A stretch of DNA of 64,000 nt from JAAXKN01 sp050259615 (GTDB lineage: Bacteria > Bacteroidota > Ignavibacteria > Ignavibacteriales > SURF-24): positions 1 to 64,000 of the forward strand of contig JBLNAZ010000131.1 in assembly GCA_050259615.1 (NCBI GenBank). The letters run 5' to 3'. Below are positions 8,817 to 16,858 of this stretch, in pieces. Every line of letters starts with the position of its first letter. Position 1 is the stretch's first letter. The notes beneath the pieces were generated by a model. That model did not search any database, was not told where the DNA came from, and saw nothing but the letters and a program-made list of their open reading frames with translations. The position numbers were made by a program, and so were the translations under genes.

Positions 8817-9461
8817 ATGATCTGTGCCGTTATACCTTTTTATAATGAAAGAAATTCCATCCGTGAAATTATACGGCAGACAATGCCATATGCAGAGAAG
8901 ATAATTCTTGTAGATGACGGTTCCACTGATGCTTCGGCAGAAATGGTTGAGGAAAATGAGAATGTAATACTCCTTGCCAATAAAGTAAATTCAGGCAAGG
9001 GCTTCGCTGTGAATATGGGTTTCCTGAAAAGCATTGAACTTGGAAGCCGGGTTACGGTAACACTGGATGCCGACCTGCAGCATGATCCCAAATGCATACC
9101 TGACTTTATTTCTGCGATTGAAAATTACGATATTGTAATTGGCAACCGCCTTGGCGACGTTTCAAATATGCCTAAGCAAAGGATTCTCAGCAACCTTTTA
9201 ACTTCGTACTTCTTAAGCAAAAAAACAGGTGTTAAGATTTTAGACAGTCAAAGCGGATTCAGGGCTTACAGAACCGCGATACTTCATAATATTCTTCCCG
9301 GCTATAAAGGCTTTGAGGCGGAAAGTGAAATTCTTGTAAATGCTTCAAGAGAAAAATGCACAATAGGCTTTGTAAACATTCCTACAATTTATGCCGGCGA
9401 AAAAAGCAAAATGAGGGCTTTCCAGGCTATTGCCGGCTTTATTAAAGTACTTTTTATGTAG
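8817..9461 (+). CDS. GT2 family glycosyltransferase
   Basis: A compact GT-A fold glycosyltransferase of 214 residues: N-terminal VIPFYNER, nucleotide-binding VDDGSTD (32-38), and DAD at 84-86 as the metal-binding DxD-like motif, followed by SQSGFRAYR (144-152). That last pattern is typical of dolichyl/undecaprenyl-phosphate sugar transferases of the DPM1 type. There is no transmembrane tail, so it is probably cytosolic or peripheral. It starts 17 bases after cdaA and is likely in the folP-cdaA operon. Donor and acceptor cannot be deduced. Confidence 0.85.
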   Translation: MICAVIPFYNERNSIREIIRQTMPYAEKIILVDDGSTDASAEMVEENENVILLANKVNSGKGFAVNMGFLKSIELGSRVTVTLDADLQHDPKCIPDFISAIENYDIVIGNRLGDVSNMPKQRILSNLLTSYFLSKKTGVKILDSQSGFRAYRTAILHNILPGYKGFEAESEILVNASREKCTIGFVNIPTIYAGEKSKMRAFQAIAGFIKVLFM

Positions 9462-9507
9462 CGTATTTCTTTTAATTTGATGAATAAGGGGATTTTGGGC
9501 GAATATT

Positions 9508-9966
9508 ATGTCTAAAACTGATCTTAAGCGTCTCAGGCACGATATGCCATTTTCCGAATCGGCAGCCATAATCCTGAAGCAGAAGTACAAGGATGCCAGG
9601 AAAAAGGCAGCTATATTTCTCAATGAAAGCTCTGTTGAGAATCTTCATTCATTGCGCATAGCCATAAGAAGGCTAAGGTACTCTCTGGAAAACTTTAAGG
9701 TCTGTTTCAGCAAGAAAGAATTTAAGAAGAATATTAAATATCTGAAAAACCTGCAGGATTTAATAGGAATAGGGCGCGATCTGGATATGGTAAAGGAAAA
9801 CCTGGATAACATAGCTCTGGATTGTAAAACCATAATACCTGAGCAGTTTTATGAATGCTTCAATGAAAGGAAGAACAGAAGCCTGCAGGAAATTAAACTT
9901 GAATTCCTGAAATTCCTTCACGATAAAGAGGTCAGAAACTTTTTTACAGACAAAAAGGAGGATTGA
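9508..9966 (+). CDS. Short CHAD-domain protein
   Basis: CHAD domains are all-helical, histidine- and arginine-rich modules that bind polyphosphate. The signatures HSLRIAIRRLRYSLE (47-61) and IGIGRDLDMV (86-95) identify the family. At 152 residues the protein covers only about the first half of a canonical CHAD (about 250-300 residues), ending shortly after the helix rich in Lys and Glu. The stop codon overlaps the possible TTG start of the following metallo-hydrolase gene, and the Shine-Dalgarno of that gene lies within this one. A polyphosphate-related role is inferred from the family only. Confidence 0.8.
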   Translation: MSKTDLKRLRHDMPFSESAAIILKQKYKDARKKAAIFLNESSVENLHSLRIAIRRLRYSLENFKVCFSKKEFKKNIKYLKNLQDLIGIGRDLDMVKENLDNIALDCKTIIPEQFYECFNERKNRSLQEIKLEFLKFLHDKEVRNFFTDKKED

Positions 9967-9968
9967 AA

Positions 9969-10646
9969 ATGAAGCTGAAGTATTTTTCACATTCCGCTTT
10001 CCAGATAACAACGGACAACGGCAAGGTAATTCTGATTGATCCTTTTCTGGATGATAATCCCACGTCTCCCGTAAAATCCAGGGATCTTAAACCCGATTAT
10101 ATAGTGCTCACGCATGCACACGGCGATCACATGGGCGACGCAATGAAAATTGCCAAGGAAAGTGAGGCGGTGTTTATCTGCGTTTTTGAACTTTCAAATT
10201 ACCTCTCCGCAAAGGGGTTTAAGACTCACGGGATGAGTATCGGGGGAGGTCATAATTTCGACTTTGGAAGGCTGAAATTTACAATTGCACATCATGGCTC
10301 CAGCGCTCCTGACGGTACGTACTGCGGGGAGCCTGCCGGGGTACTTCTGTTTATCGGCGGGAAGACGATCTATCACACGGGGGATACTGCTTTATTCTAC
10401 GATATGAAGCTCATAGGTGAAATGAACAAAATTGACGTTATGTGTCTGCCCATAGGGGATAATTTTACCATGGATGTAACAGATGCAGTAAAAGCCGTGG
10501 AGCTGGCCAACCCGCGCCTAGCAATTCCGATGCATTACAGCACTTTTCCTTTAATTGAGGCCGACCCGTATGAGTTTAAAAGGCGTTTAGAAGAGAAAGG
10601 CAAGGACTGCCGCGTGCTGAATTTCGGGCAGGAAATAGACGTTTAG
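9969..10646 (+). CDS. Metallo-beta-lactamase-fold hydrolase (UPF0173 type)
   Basis: A 225-residue cytosolic hydrolase of the UPF0173/YtkL group. The metal site THAHGDHMGD (48-57) supplies H49, H51, D53 and H54; later ligands appear in AHHGS, HTGDT and PMHYSTFP. The ATG at 9969 is preferred over a TTG six bases earlier because AGGAGG at 9956-9961 is then seven bases away. The natural substrate of this group is not established. It closes the folP-cdaA-GT2-CHAD run. Confidence 0.9.
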   Translation: MKLKYFSHSAFQITTDNGKVILIDPFLDDNPTSPVKSRDLKPDYIVLTHAHGDHMGDAMKIAKESEAVFICVFELSNYLSAKGFKTHGMSIGGGHNFDFGRLKFTIAHHGSSAPDGTYCGEPAGVLLFIGGKTIYHTGDTALFYDMKLIGEMNKIDVMCLPIGDNFTMDVTDAVKAVELANPRLAIPMHYSTFPLIEADPYEFKRRLEEKGKDCRVLNFGQEIDV

Positions 10647-10702
10647 GAACATTTAAGCGGTTTTTAAGTGTTAACTTTTATTAAGGCACCGGCGAAATAT
10701 AA

Positions 10703-10744
10703 TTACACATAAAAGCATTTTCTTATTTTGATAAATATGTGTAA
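10703..10744. repeat. Nine-base inverted repeat upstream of parA
   Basis: TTACACATA (10703-10711) and TATGTGTAA (10736-10744) are exact reverse complements separated by 24 bases. The second arm abuts and shares base 10736 with the next inverted repeat. This may be an operator or a leader-RNA hairpin. Confidence 0.55.
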
Positions 10745-10768
10745 CTTAGGGACATTATTTATCAAAAT
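10725..10768. repeat. Twelve-base inverted repeat upstream of parA
   Basis: ATTTTGATAAAT (10725-10736) and ATTTATCAAAAT (10757-10768) are exact reverse complements with a 20-base spacer. Its left arm lies in the loop of the preceding inverted repeat, so the two hairpins cannot both form fully in RNA. Confidence 0.6.
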
Positions 10769-10782
10769 GGGCTATATTCATT

Positions 10783-10800
10783 AAATTCTCAATAGAATTT
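10783..10800. repeat. Short hairpin just before parA
   Basis: AAATTCT (10783-10789) and AGAATTT (10794-10800) pair over seven bases around the loop CAAT, ending 18 bases before the parA ATG, where it could mask or shape the leader. Confidence 0.45.
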
Positions 10801-10818
10801 GAATACAATTAAATATTA

Positions 10819-11616
10819 ATGGCAAAAGTAATATCAATAGCGAATCAGAAGGGCGGAGTAGGTAAAACTACTACTGCAATTAATTTATCTGCCTCAATGG
10901 CTGCGGCGGAAAATAAAACCTTATTAATAGACATTGATCCGCAGGCAAATTCCACCTCAGGCCTTGGCTATGACGGGAATAATAAGTCGGTTTATGAGGT
11001 GCTCGTAGGCCAGGAGGACATAAGCAACTGTATTACTAATACTTATATGCCTTTTCTGGACCTTCTGCCTTCAACAATTAACCTCGTTGGAGCAGAAGTT
11101 GAGCTGATAAATGTAGACGTAAGGGAATCAATACTGAAAAAAGCGATAGCTTCGATAGGGGAGAGATACGATTATATTTTTATTGACTGCCCCCCGTCTT
11201 TAAGTATTTTGACTTTGAATTCGCTGACGGCTTCAAATTCAGTATTAATTCCGGTTCAGTGTGAATATTTTGCCCTGGAGGGTTTAGGGCAGCTCTTAAA
11301 TACAATCAACATCGTCAAAAAGCACTTTAATGCGAACTTAATGATTGAAGGTGTTCTACTGACCATGTTCGATACACGCCTAAGGCTTTCTCATCAGGTT
11401 GCCGAAGAAGTAAAAAAATACTTTGGAAGTAAAGTATTTGATACTGTAATCCAAAGAAATGTCAGAATTTCTGAAGCTCCAAGTCATGCCAAACCTGTGA
11501 TATTGTACGATGCTGTTTCAGCAGGCGCACAAAATTACATAGGATTAGCTTCAGAACTGATGAAAAGAAACTTAGTAGAAAATTCACAACAAGATAAAGT
11601 AAATGAGCAGCAATAA
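10819..11616 (+). CDS. parA: Chromosome-partitioning ATPase ParA/Soj
   Basis: Deviant Walker ATPase that drives origin segregation with ParB. The P-loop KGGVGKTT occupies residues 11-18, including the signature lysine K11; the Walker B-like stretch YIFIDCPPSLSIL follows at about 115-127. The 265-residue length and lack of an N-terminal HTH place it with chromosomal Soj rather than plasmid type I ParA. It overlaps parB by 14 bases. The 172-base upstream region holds three inverted repeats. No dnaA, gidA or rpmH gene is nearby, so closeness to the origin cannot be claimed. Confidence 0.95.
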   Translation: MAKVISIANQKGGVGKTTTAINLSASMAAAENKTLLIDIDPQANSTSGLGYDGNNKSVYEVLVGQEDISNCITNTYMPFLDLLPSTINLVGAEVELINVDVRESILKKAIASIGERYDYIFIDCPPSLSILTLNSLTASNSVLIPVQCEYFALEGLGQLLNTINIVKKHFNANLMIEGVLLTMFDTRLRLSHQVAEEVKKYFGSKVFDTVIQRNVRISEAPSHAKPVILYDAVSAGAQNYIGLASELMKRNLVENSQQDKVNEQQ

Positions 11617-12559
11617 GTTTAGACCAGGCCTCGGCAGAGGCTTAGATGCTTTAATATCACCAAATTTACAAAACAATAACAACAATAATCTGACAGTCCC
11701 GGCCAGCGAAATAAAATCCGACGACGGCCAGGCTGTGGATGTATTGGCAAAGATACCTTTAGGTGCAATTTCGCCCAACCCTTATCAGCCCAGAACAGAA
11801 TTTGACCCGGCTGCACTTGAAGAATTAAAGAAATCCATTCTTGCCAACGGACTTATTCAGCCTGTTACAGTCAGAAGAACCGGCCCCCAGAAATACGAAC
11901 TTATTTCGGGTGAAAGAAGGTACAGGGCGTGCGGCGAAATAGGCTTTAAAGAAATCCCGGCATATATCATTAAGGTCGAGACCAAAGAAGCCATGCTCGC
12001 TCTGGCGCTCATTGAAAATATACAGAGAGAGAAGCTGAATGCAATTGAAATTGCACAGGCTTATAAGCGCCTTATGGAGGAATGTAACCTTACGCAGGAA
12101 GAAATTTCAGAGCAGGTGGGTAAGGACAGGTCCACAATTACCAATTCAATCAGGCTTCTTAAACTTCCAAAGGAAATTCAGGACAGCCTTGTAAAAGAGC
12201 AGATCAGCCCGGGGCACGCCCGTGCACTGATAAATCTGCCAAATGAAACGTTCCAGCTTGAACTCTTAAAGAAAATTATTAAGGAAAACCTTACTGTCCG
12301 TAAGGTTGAGGAGCTGGTTAAACAGCTTGCCCTGGGAGGCCAGGCGGCAAAGAAACAGAAAGCCGGCATCACTCCGGGCACAGTTCAGTCGGTTTCACAG
12401 AGGGATTTTGAAGACAGATTAAGAAAAATTTTCGGCACAAAAGTTACATGCAGGCAAAGACAGGATGGGACTGGCGAGGTTATCCTCGAGTTCTATTCCA
12501 AAGACGAACTTGACCGTTTATATGAGATGTTTGAAATTATTGGCAAAATGTATAATTAA
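11603..12559 (+). CDS. parB: Chromosome-partitioning protein ParB (CTP-dependent clamp)
   Basis: Binds parS centromere sites and forms a sliding clamp with CTP. The N-terminal FRPGLGRGLDALI stretch is the ParA-interacting peptide. The CTPase region has NPYQPR (about 56-61) and GERRYRA (about 102-108); the HTH (about 155-185) includes VGKDRSTITNSIRLL. The C-terminal dimerisation domain follows. Length (318) is normal. The N-terminus overlaps parA and the C-terminal codons overlap the start of the DUF5683 gene, so all three are probably translationally coupled. I did not find a convincing parS in the window. Confidence 0.95.
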   Translation: MSSNKFRPGLGRGLDALISPNLQNNNNNNLTVPASEIKSDDGQAVDVLAKIPLGAISPNPYQPRTEFDPAALEELKKSILANGLIQPVTVRRTGPQKYELISGERRYRACGEIGFKEIPAYIIKVETKEAMLALALIENIQREKLNAIEIAQAYKRLMEECNLTQEEISEQVGKDRSTITNSIRLLKLPKEIQDSLVKEQISPGHARALINLPNETFQLELLKKIIKENLTVRKVEELVKQLALGGQAAKKQKAGITPGTVQSVSQRDFEDRLRKIFGTKVTCRQRQDGTGEVILEFYSKDELDRLYEMFEIIGKMYN

Positions 12560-13055
12560 AATATTCCTGTTCCTCCTGCTGATGTATTCGACCTCCTTTT
12601 GCCAGACGGATACAACAGGTACCCTGAACACTGCTACAGCGCAGAAAGATACTTTGCCTTACAGAATGCATAAGTCGCCTCTTGGCGCCGTATTAAGGAG
12701 CGCTGTACTGCCCGGACTTGGGCAGATCTATAACGAATCTTACTGGAAGGTGCCGGTTGTATGGGGATTTTTAGGCTATTACGGCTATGAGTGGATCAGG
12801 CAGAACAACAACTATCATGATTATATAGGATGGTATAAAGAAGCCCTCAGCGGCCAGAGGCCGGGCAATCCTGCAAACTATAAAAGGAACAGGGACTTTT
12901 ACCGCGATCAGAGGGACCTTTTTGCCATCTATATGGGAATAACTTACGCTCTGAACCTTTTGGATGCATATGTGGATGCCCAGCTTTTTGACTTCAGCGT
13001 GGATGAAGACCCCGTGTCTAAAGTTTCAAGGCTGAATTTACGAATTAATTTTTAA
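12522..13055 (+). CDS. DUF5683 membrane protein
   Basis: A conserved Bacteroidota-group protein of unknown function. From the ATG at 12522 it has an N-terminal hydrophobic segment ending near FCQ that looks like a signal peptide or anchor, then the DUF5683 core with RSAVLPGLGQIYN, a second hydrophobic stretch (VVWGFLGYYGYEW) and the terminal region with YALNLLDAYVDAQL. The open frame extends further upstream inside parB, but that part is not signal-like; a TTG at 12540 is another possible start. The first ~38 bases lie inside the parB 3' end in another frame. Linkage to parAB recurs in related genomes as far as I recall, but no role is known. Confidence 0.8.
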   Translation: MRCLKLLAKCIIKIFLFLLLMYSTSFCQTDTTGTLNTATAQKDTLPYRMHKSPLGAVLRSAVLPGLGQIYNESYWKVPVVWGFLGYYGYEWIRQNNNYHDYIGWYKEALSGQRPGNPANYKRNRDFYRDQRDLFAIYMGITYALNLLDAYVDAQLFDFSVDEDPVSKVSRLNLRINF

Positions 13056-13157
13056 CCCCGGAAAATTAAGACTGCTAAAACTAAACCTTCCCTGCTTCAG
13101 AAGCGTCTAAATCATTAACGGATAAATGATACTTAGGCTCAAAATTAGAGGACGACC

Positions 13158-13865
13158 ATGAAAAACGTTATAATCTGCAAAAACTGCAGCGGTGAAAATC
13201 CCTATTTTAGTTTTATATGCGGGAACTGCAAGGCATACCTGAGAGAAAGGATTGTTAATATAGATTTATGGAAGACTCTCGGCGAGCTGATTGAATCTCC
13301 TGTAAAAGCATTCTCGCATATAATTCATGCCGAACATAAAAATTTCATTTTCTTTCTGTCTTTTCTTATCGGCATCAAATATTTTCTGAATGCTCTTATC
13401 CTCTCGGAGCCTGTTTTCAGGGGGACCAAAATCTTTTCTAATATCATTCCATTATTCTTTACTTCAGTTGCCGCTGTGCTCCTGGTGGCAGCTTTATTCT
13501 CTTTACTTTTTACTTCGTTTACAAAAGTCTTTAAGGTCAGCACGAGATATAAAGATAATTTTTCATTTTTTATTTACAGCCAGGTTCCACATATTTTTGC
13601 GCTGGTATTTTTTTTCCCCGTGGAACTGGTCCTGTTCGGGGGTTTTCTTTTCTCAAATAACCCGTCGCCATTTTTGTTAAAACCCACCCCCGCATACACA
13701 ATTGCCGTAATGGAAGGTTTAATGTTTTTATGGTCATTGGTTTTAGGCTACTGGGCCGTTTATGCGGCTACAAGGGCGAAGCTATATTCTCTCCTTTTTA
13801 CATTGCTCTATAACATTATTACCGTTATTGTCATTTTAGCTATTTCGGGTATATTCAGCTATTAG
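13158..13865 (+). CDS. Zinc-ribbon Yip1-like multi-pass membrane protein
   Basis: A 235-residue protein with a short N-terminal zinc ribbon (C7, C10, C21, C24) followed by about five hydrophobic helices (roughly 57-76, 88-115, 135-165, 180-205 and 208-233). The organisation and the sequence GELIESPVKAFSHI before helix 1 resemble the bacterial Yip1/DUF1282 group. Function is unknown. It stands alone, 100 bases after the DUF5683 gene and 160 bases before the aminotransferase gene. The Yip1 assignment is a pattern judgement. Confidence 0.65.
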   Translation: MKNVIICKNCSGENPYFSFICGNCKAYLRERIVNIDLWKTLGELIESPVKAFSHIIHAEHKNFIFFLSFLIGIKYFLNALILSEPVFRGTKIFSNIIPLFFTSVAAVLLVAALFSLLFTSFTKVFKVSTRYKDNFSFFIYSQVPHIFALVFFFPVELVLFGGFLFSNNPSPFLLKPTPAYTIAVMEGLMFLWSLVLGYWAVYAATRAKLYSLLFTLLYNIITVIVILAISGIFSY

Positions 13866-14027
13866 CATTGTCGTTCAACTTTGAACCTTGAACCAGACAA
13901 AGCCGGCTGAATTCCGCTGCGGCGGGTTGACGTTTCCTTTCAATATAAGTATTTTAATGGGCATTACAATTAATTTCTTTAATTATCCGATTGTAAACAA
14001 TACTCATTCATAAATTGCAGAAATATT

Positions 14028-15200
14028 ATGAAAACATTACTGGAAAAAGAAAAAGAGTTATTCCTTCCTACATACAGCCGTATTCCAATTGAAATATCCC
14101 GTGGTGAAGGCGTATATCTCATTGATACAAAAGGTGATAAGTACCTGGATTTCTTCTCGGGACTAGCAGTTAATGCCTTAGGCTATGCTCATCCGAAAAT
14201 TGTTGAAGCAGTATGCAGCCAGATCGGAAGGTTCGGCCACCTGTCAAATAATTTCATTACCGATGTTCAGGTGGAGTTTACAGAAAAACTATTGAAGTAT
14301 TCAAAAATGACGCGTGCTTTTCTTTCCAACAGCGGCACCGAAGCTGTTGAAGGAACAATAAAGCTTGTCAGGCTTAAAATGGGTCCCGATAAGAAAATAT
14401 TTTCTCTTACAAATTCCTTCCACGGAAGAACATATGGCGCTATGACGCTTACGGCAAGAGAAAAATACCAGAAGGGTTTTGAACCGCTTGTACCCAATGT
14501 GGGCCACATAGAATTCAACAACGTTAAGGATCTTGAAAAGAAGGCGGGCAAGGACACGGCCGCAATTATTTTCGAATTCATACAGGGCGAAGGCGGAATT
14601 AATGAAGTTTCTGAAGAGTTCATACGCAAGGTAGCTGAACTCAGGGATAAGTACGGTTTTATCTTTGTCGAAGACGCAATTCAGGACGGCGTAGGAAGAA
14701 GCGGAAAGGCATTCGTGCACGAATATTACGGCGTGGAGCCGGATGTAATTGTAACTGCCAAGGCAATTGGAGGAGGACTTCCGTTGGGAGCATTCCTTAC
14801 AACTGAAAGGCTTAAGGATGTCTTTACCGCAGGCAAGCACGGCACCACATTCGGCGGAAACCCCGTAAGCTGTGCTGCGGGCAAGGTTGTGCTTGAGGAG
14901 GTCTTTGAAAACGGTCTTATGGAAAAGGTTTACGAAAATGGAAATTACTTTAAGCACGAGCTGCTTAAGCTAAAAGAGGAATTTCCCGGCGACGTTAAAG
15001 ATGTAAGAGGTAAAGGCTATATGCTAGGCGTTGAGCTTAATTACGAGGCTTCCAGTGTAGTTAAAGCCATGAGGGACAGAAAAGTACTATCCAACGCAAC
15101 AAACGTTAATGTAATCAGAATACTGCCTCCTCTTATTGCCACAAAAGAGGATATCGATTTATATTTAAGCGTTCTGAAGGACGCATTGAAAAACAAGTAA
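14028..15200 (+). CDS. Class III PLP aminotransferase, acetylornithine aminotransferase-like
   Basis: A 390-residue cytosolic class III aminotransferase. The PLP lysine is K245 (VTAKAIGGGLPLGAF); phosphate contacts lie in SNSGTEAVEG (100-109) and the ring-stacking site in FHGRTYGAM (131-139). D216 is the expected pyridine-N ligand. The usual DEVQTG block reads DAIQDG here (216-221), so residues that shape substrate binding differ from canonical ArgD. Acetylornithine or succinylornithine, GABA or a diamine are all possible substrates. The nadB gene starts 16 bases downstream. No other arginine-biosynthesis gene is nearby, so I do not assign argD firmly. Confidence 0.8.
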   Translation: MKTLLEKEKELFLPTYSRIPIEISRGEGVYLIDTKGDKYLDFFSGLAVNALGYAHPKIVEAVCSQIGRFGHLSNNFITDVQVEFTEKLLKYSKMTRAFLSNSGTEAVEGTIKLVRLKMGPDKKIFSLTNSFHGRTYGAMTLTAREKYQKGFEPLVPNVGHIEFNNVKDLEKKAGKDTAAIIFEFIQGEGGINEVSEEFIRKVAELRDKYGFIFVEDAIQDGVGRSGKAFVHEYYGVEPDVIVTAKAIGGGLPLGAFLTTERLKDVFTAGKHGTTFGGNPVSCAAGKVVLEEVFENGLMEKVYENGNYFKHELLKLKEEFPGDVKDVRGKGYMLGVELNYEASSVVKAMRDRKVLSNATNVNVIRILPPLIATKEDIDLYLSVLKDALKNK

Positions 15201-15216
15201 AGAAGAACTCTGAAAA

Positions 15217-16836
15217 ATGGAAATAAACACCGACGTACTGATTATAGGAAGCGGAATTGCGGGGCTTTATGCGGCGCTTAAAGTTGACGAAAGTTTCCGT
15301 GTTGTTATTGTTACCAAAAAGAGCAAGGCTGAATCCAATACGAACCTTGCTCAGGGCGGAATTGCTTCAGTTATAGATTCAAGGGATTCATACGATAAGC
15401 ATATAGAAGATACATTAGTTGCCGGAGCGGGGCTTTGTAAAAAAGAAGCAGTGGAAATTCTGGTTACTGAAGGCCCGCAGAGAATTCGCGACCTTATGGA
15501 TATAGGCACCAATTTTACTTTTAAGGATGGCAAGCTCGATCTTGCAAAAGAAGGAGGCCACTCGGCCCACAGAATTGTGCACGCGGCTGACCTGACGGGG
15601 CGTGAAGTTGAAAGGGCACTCATTGAAGCCATTAACTCAAGGAAAAATATTGTGATGCTGGAAAACCACATTGCAATTGACCTTATAACCGAGCATAACG
15701 TTTACCAGCTAAAGGACCAGGAAATTAAAAACCGTCACTGCTGGGGCGCATACGTCCTCGATGTAAAAAGCAATGAAGTAAAAACAATTACCGCGCAAAA
15801 GACGCTTCTTGCTACAGGAGGTCTGGGGCAGGTTTACCTGCATACAACGAATCCTTTAATTGCAACGGGTGACGGCTTTGCAATTGCATACCGTGCCGGC
15901 GCCAAAATAGGCAACATGGAATTTATACAGTTTCACCCGACTTCATTTTACTCGTCGTCTGACTATTCGAATGTTTCCAAGCCTGCTTTCCTGATCTCTG
16001 AGGCTGTAAGAGGTTTCGGCGGAATCTTAAAGACAAAGGACGGCCAGGAGTTCATGCATAAATATGACTCGAGGAAAGAGCTGGCCCCGCGTGACATTGT
16101 AGCCCGAGCTATAGACAATGAACTGAAGAAGCGTGGTGACGAGTTTGTGTTTCTTGATATTACACACAAGAATAAGGACCAGATAAAGGAACACTTTCCG
16201 CACATATATAAAAATTGCCTTGAAGCAGGAGTAGATATTGCAAAGGACTATATACCTGTTGTTCCGGCTGCGCACTATGCCTGCGGAGGCATTGTGGTAG
16301 ATACGTGCGGGCGCGCATCACTGATGAACCTTTATGCTTGCGGCGAAGTTTCGATGACGGGCGTGCATGGTGCAAACCGCCTAGCGAGCAACTCATTGCT
16401 TGAGGCCCTGGTATTTTCATTCAGGGCAGCTATGGATATGAATTCGCGGGTGGGTAAAGAGGCTCCGCAGATGCCTCAGATTCCTTCCTGGGACGATTCA
16501 GGAACTCTCTCTGCCGATGAAAAGGTAATGATTACGCACAGCGTTAAGGAGGTTAAACAGGTAATGTGGGATTACGTTGGAATTGTCAGGTCTAACCTCA
16601 GGCTCGACAGGGCTTTCCACCGCATTCATAATCTTTACGTTGAAATTGAGGATATGTATAAGAAGACAAAAGTATTCGAGCCGATGATTGAATTAAGAGA
16701 CCTTATTACATGCTCGCATATGATCATTAAGTCGGCAAAGCTGAGAAAAGAAAGCCGCGGACTTCATTATACTCTGGATTATCTGAATCCTTCAGAAGAA
16801 CTTCATGATACAATTATTCAGAACAGGATCCCTTAA
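15217..16836 (+). CDS. nadB: L-aspartate oxidase
   Basis: FAD enzyme that oxidises L-aspartate to iminoaspartate for quinolinate and NAD synthesis. The dinucleotide-binding GSGIAGLYAA is at about 11-20, followed by NLAQGGIASV, HSAHRIVHAADLTG, FHPTSFY and the C-terminal FAD contact ASNSLLEALVFSFRAA. The 539-residue length is normal, with the helical C-terminal domain intact. nadA and nadC are not in the window. The reading frame ends inside a long perfect hairpin shared with the convergent Ppx/GppA gene. It is probably co-transcribed with the preceding aminotransferase. Confidence 0.95.
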   Translation: MEINTDVLIIGSGIAGLYAALKVDESFRVVIVTKKSKAESNTNLAQGGIASVIDSRDSYDKHIEDTLVAGAGLCKKEAVEILVTEGPQRIRDLMDIGTNFTFKDGKLDLAKEGGHSAHRIVHAADLTGREVERALIEAINSRKNIVMLENHIAIDLITEHNVYQLKDQEIKNRHCWGAYVLDVKSNEVKTITAQKTLLATGGLGQVYLHTTNPLIATGDGFAIAYRAGAKIGNMEFIQFHPTSFYSSSDYSNVSKPAFLISEAVRGFGGILKTKDGQEFMHKYDSRKELAPRDIVARAIDNELKKRGDEFVFLDITHKNKDQIKEHFPHIYKNCLEAGVDIAKDYIPVVPAAHYACGGIVVDTCGRASLMNLYACGEVSMTGVHGANRLASNSLLEALVFSFRAAMDMNSRVGKEAPQMPQIPSWDDSGTLSADEKVMITHSVKEVKQVMWDYVGIVRSNLRLDRAFHRIHNLYVEIEDMYKKTKVFEPMIELRDLITCSHMIIKSAKLRKESRGLHYTLDYLNPSEELHDTIIQNRIP

Positions 16837-16852
16837 CAGATCCTGTTCTGAA
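16817..16852. terminator. Bidirectional hairpin between nadB and ppx
   Basis: TTCAGAACAGGATC (16817-16830) and its exact reverse complement (16839-16852) form a 14-base-pair stem with an eight-base loop that contains the nadB stop codon. The flanks are AT-rich but there is no strong T run, so termination efficiency is uncertain. It lies between convergent genes. Confidence 0.65.
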
Positions 16853-16858
16853 ATTATT

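Noticed and set aside
10647..13055. parS site near parAB
   Set aside because: I looked for a 16-base palindrome close to TGTTTCACGTGAAACA around the genes and saw none; the inverted repeats upstream of parA have a different sequence.
14301..14957. Long antisense open frame (218 codons) across the aminotransferase gene
   Set aside because: It lies opposite a gene with intact catalytic motifs, has no recognisable domain, and its openness is explained by codon bias of the sense gene.
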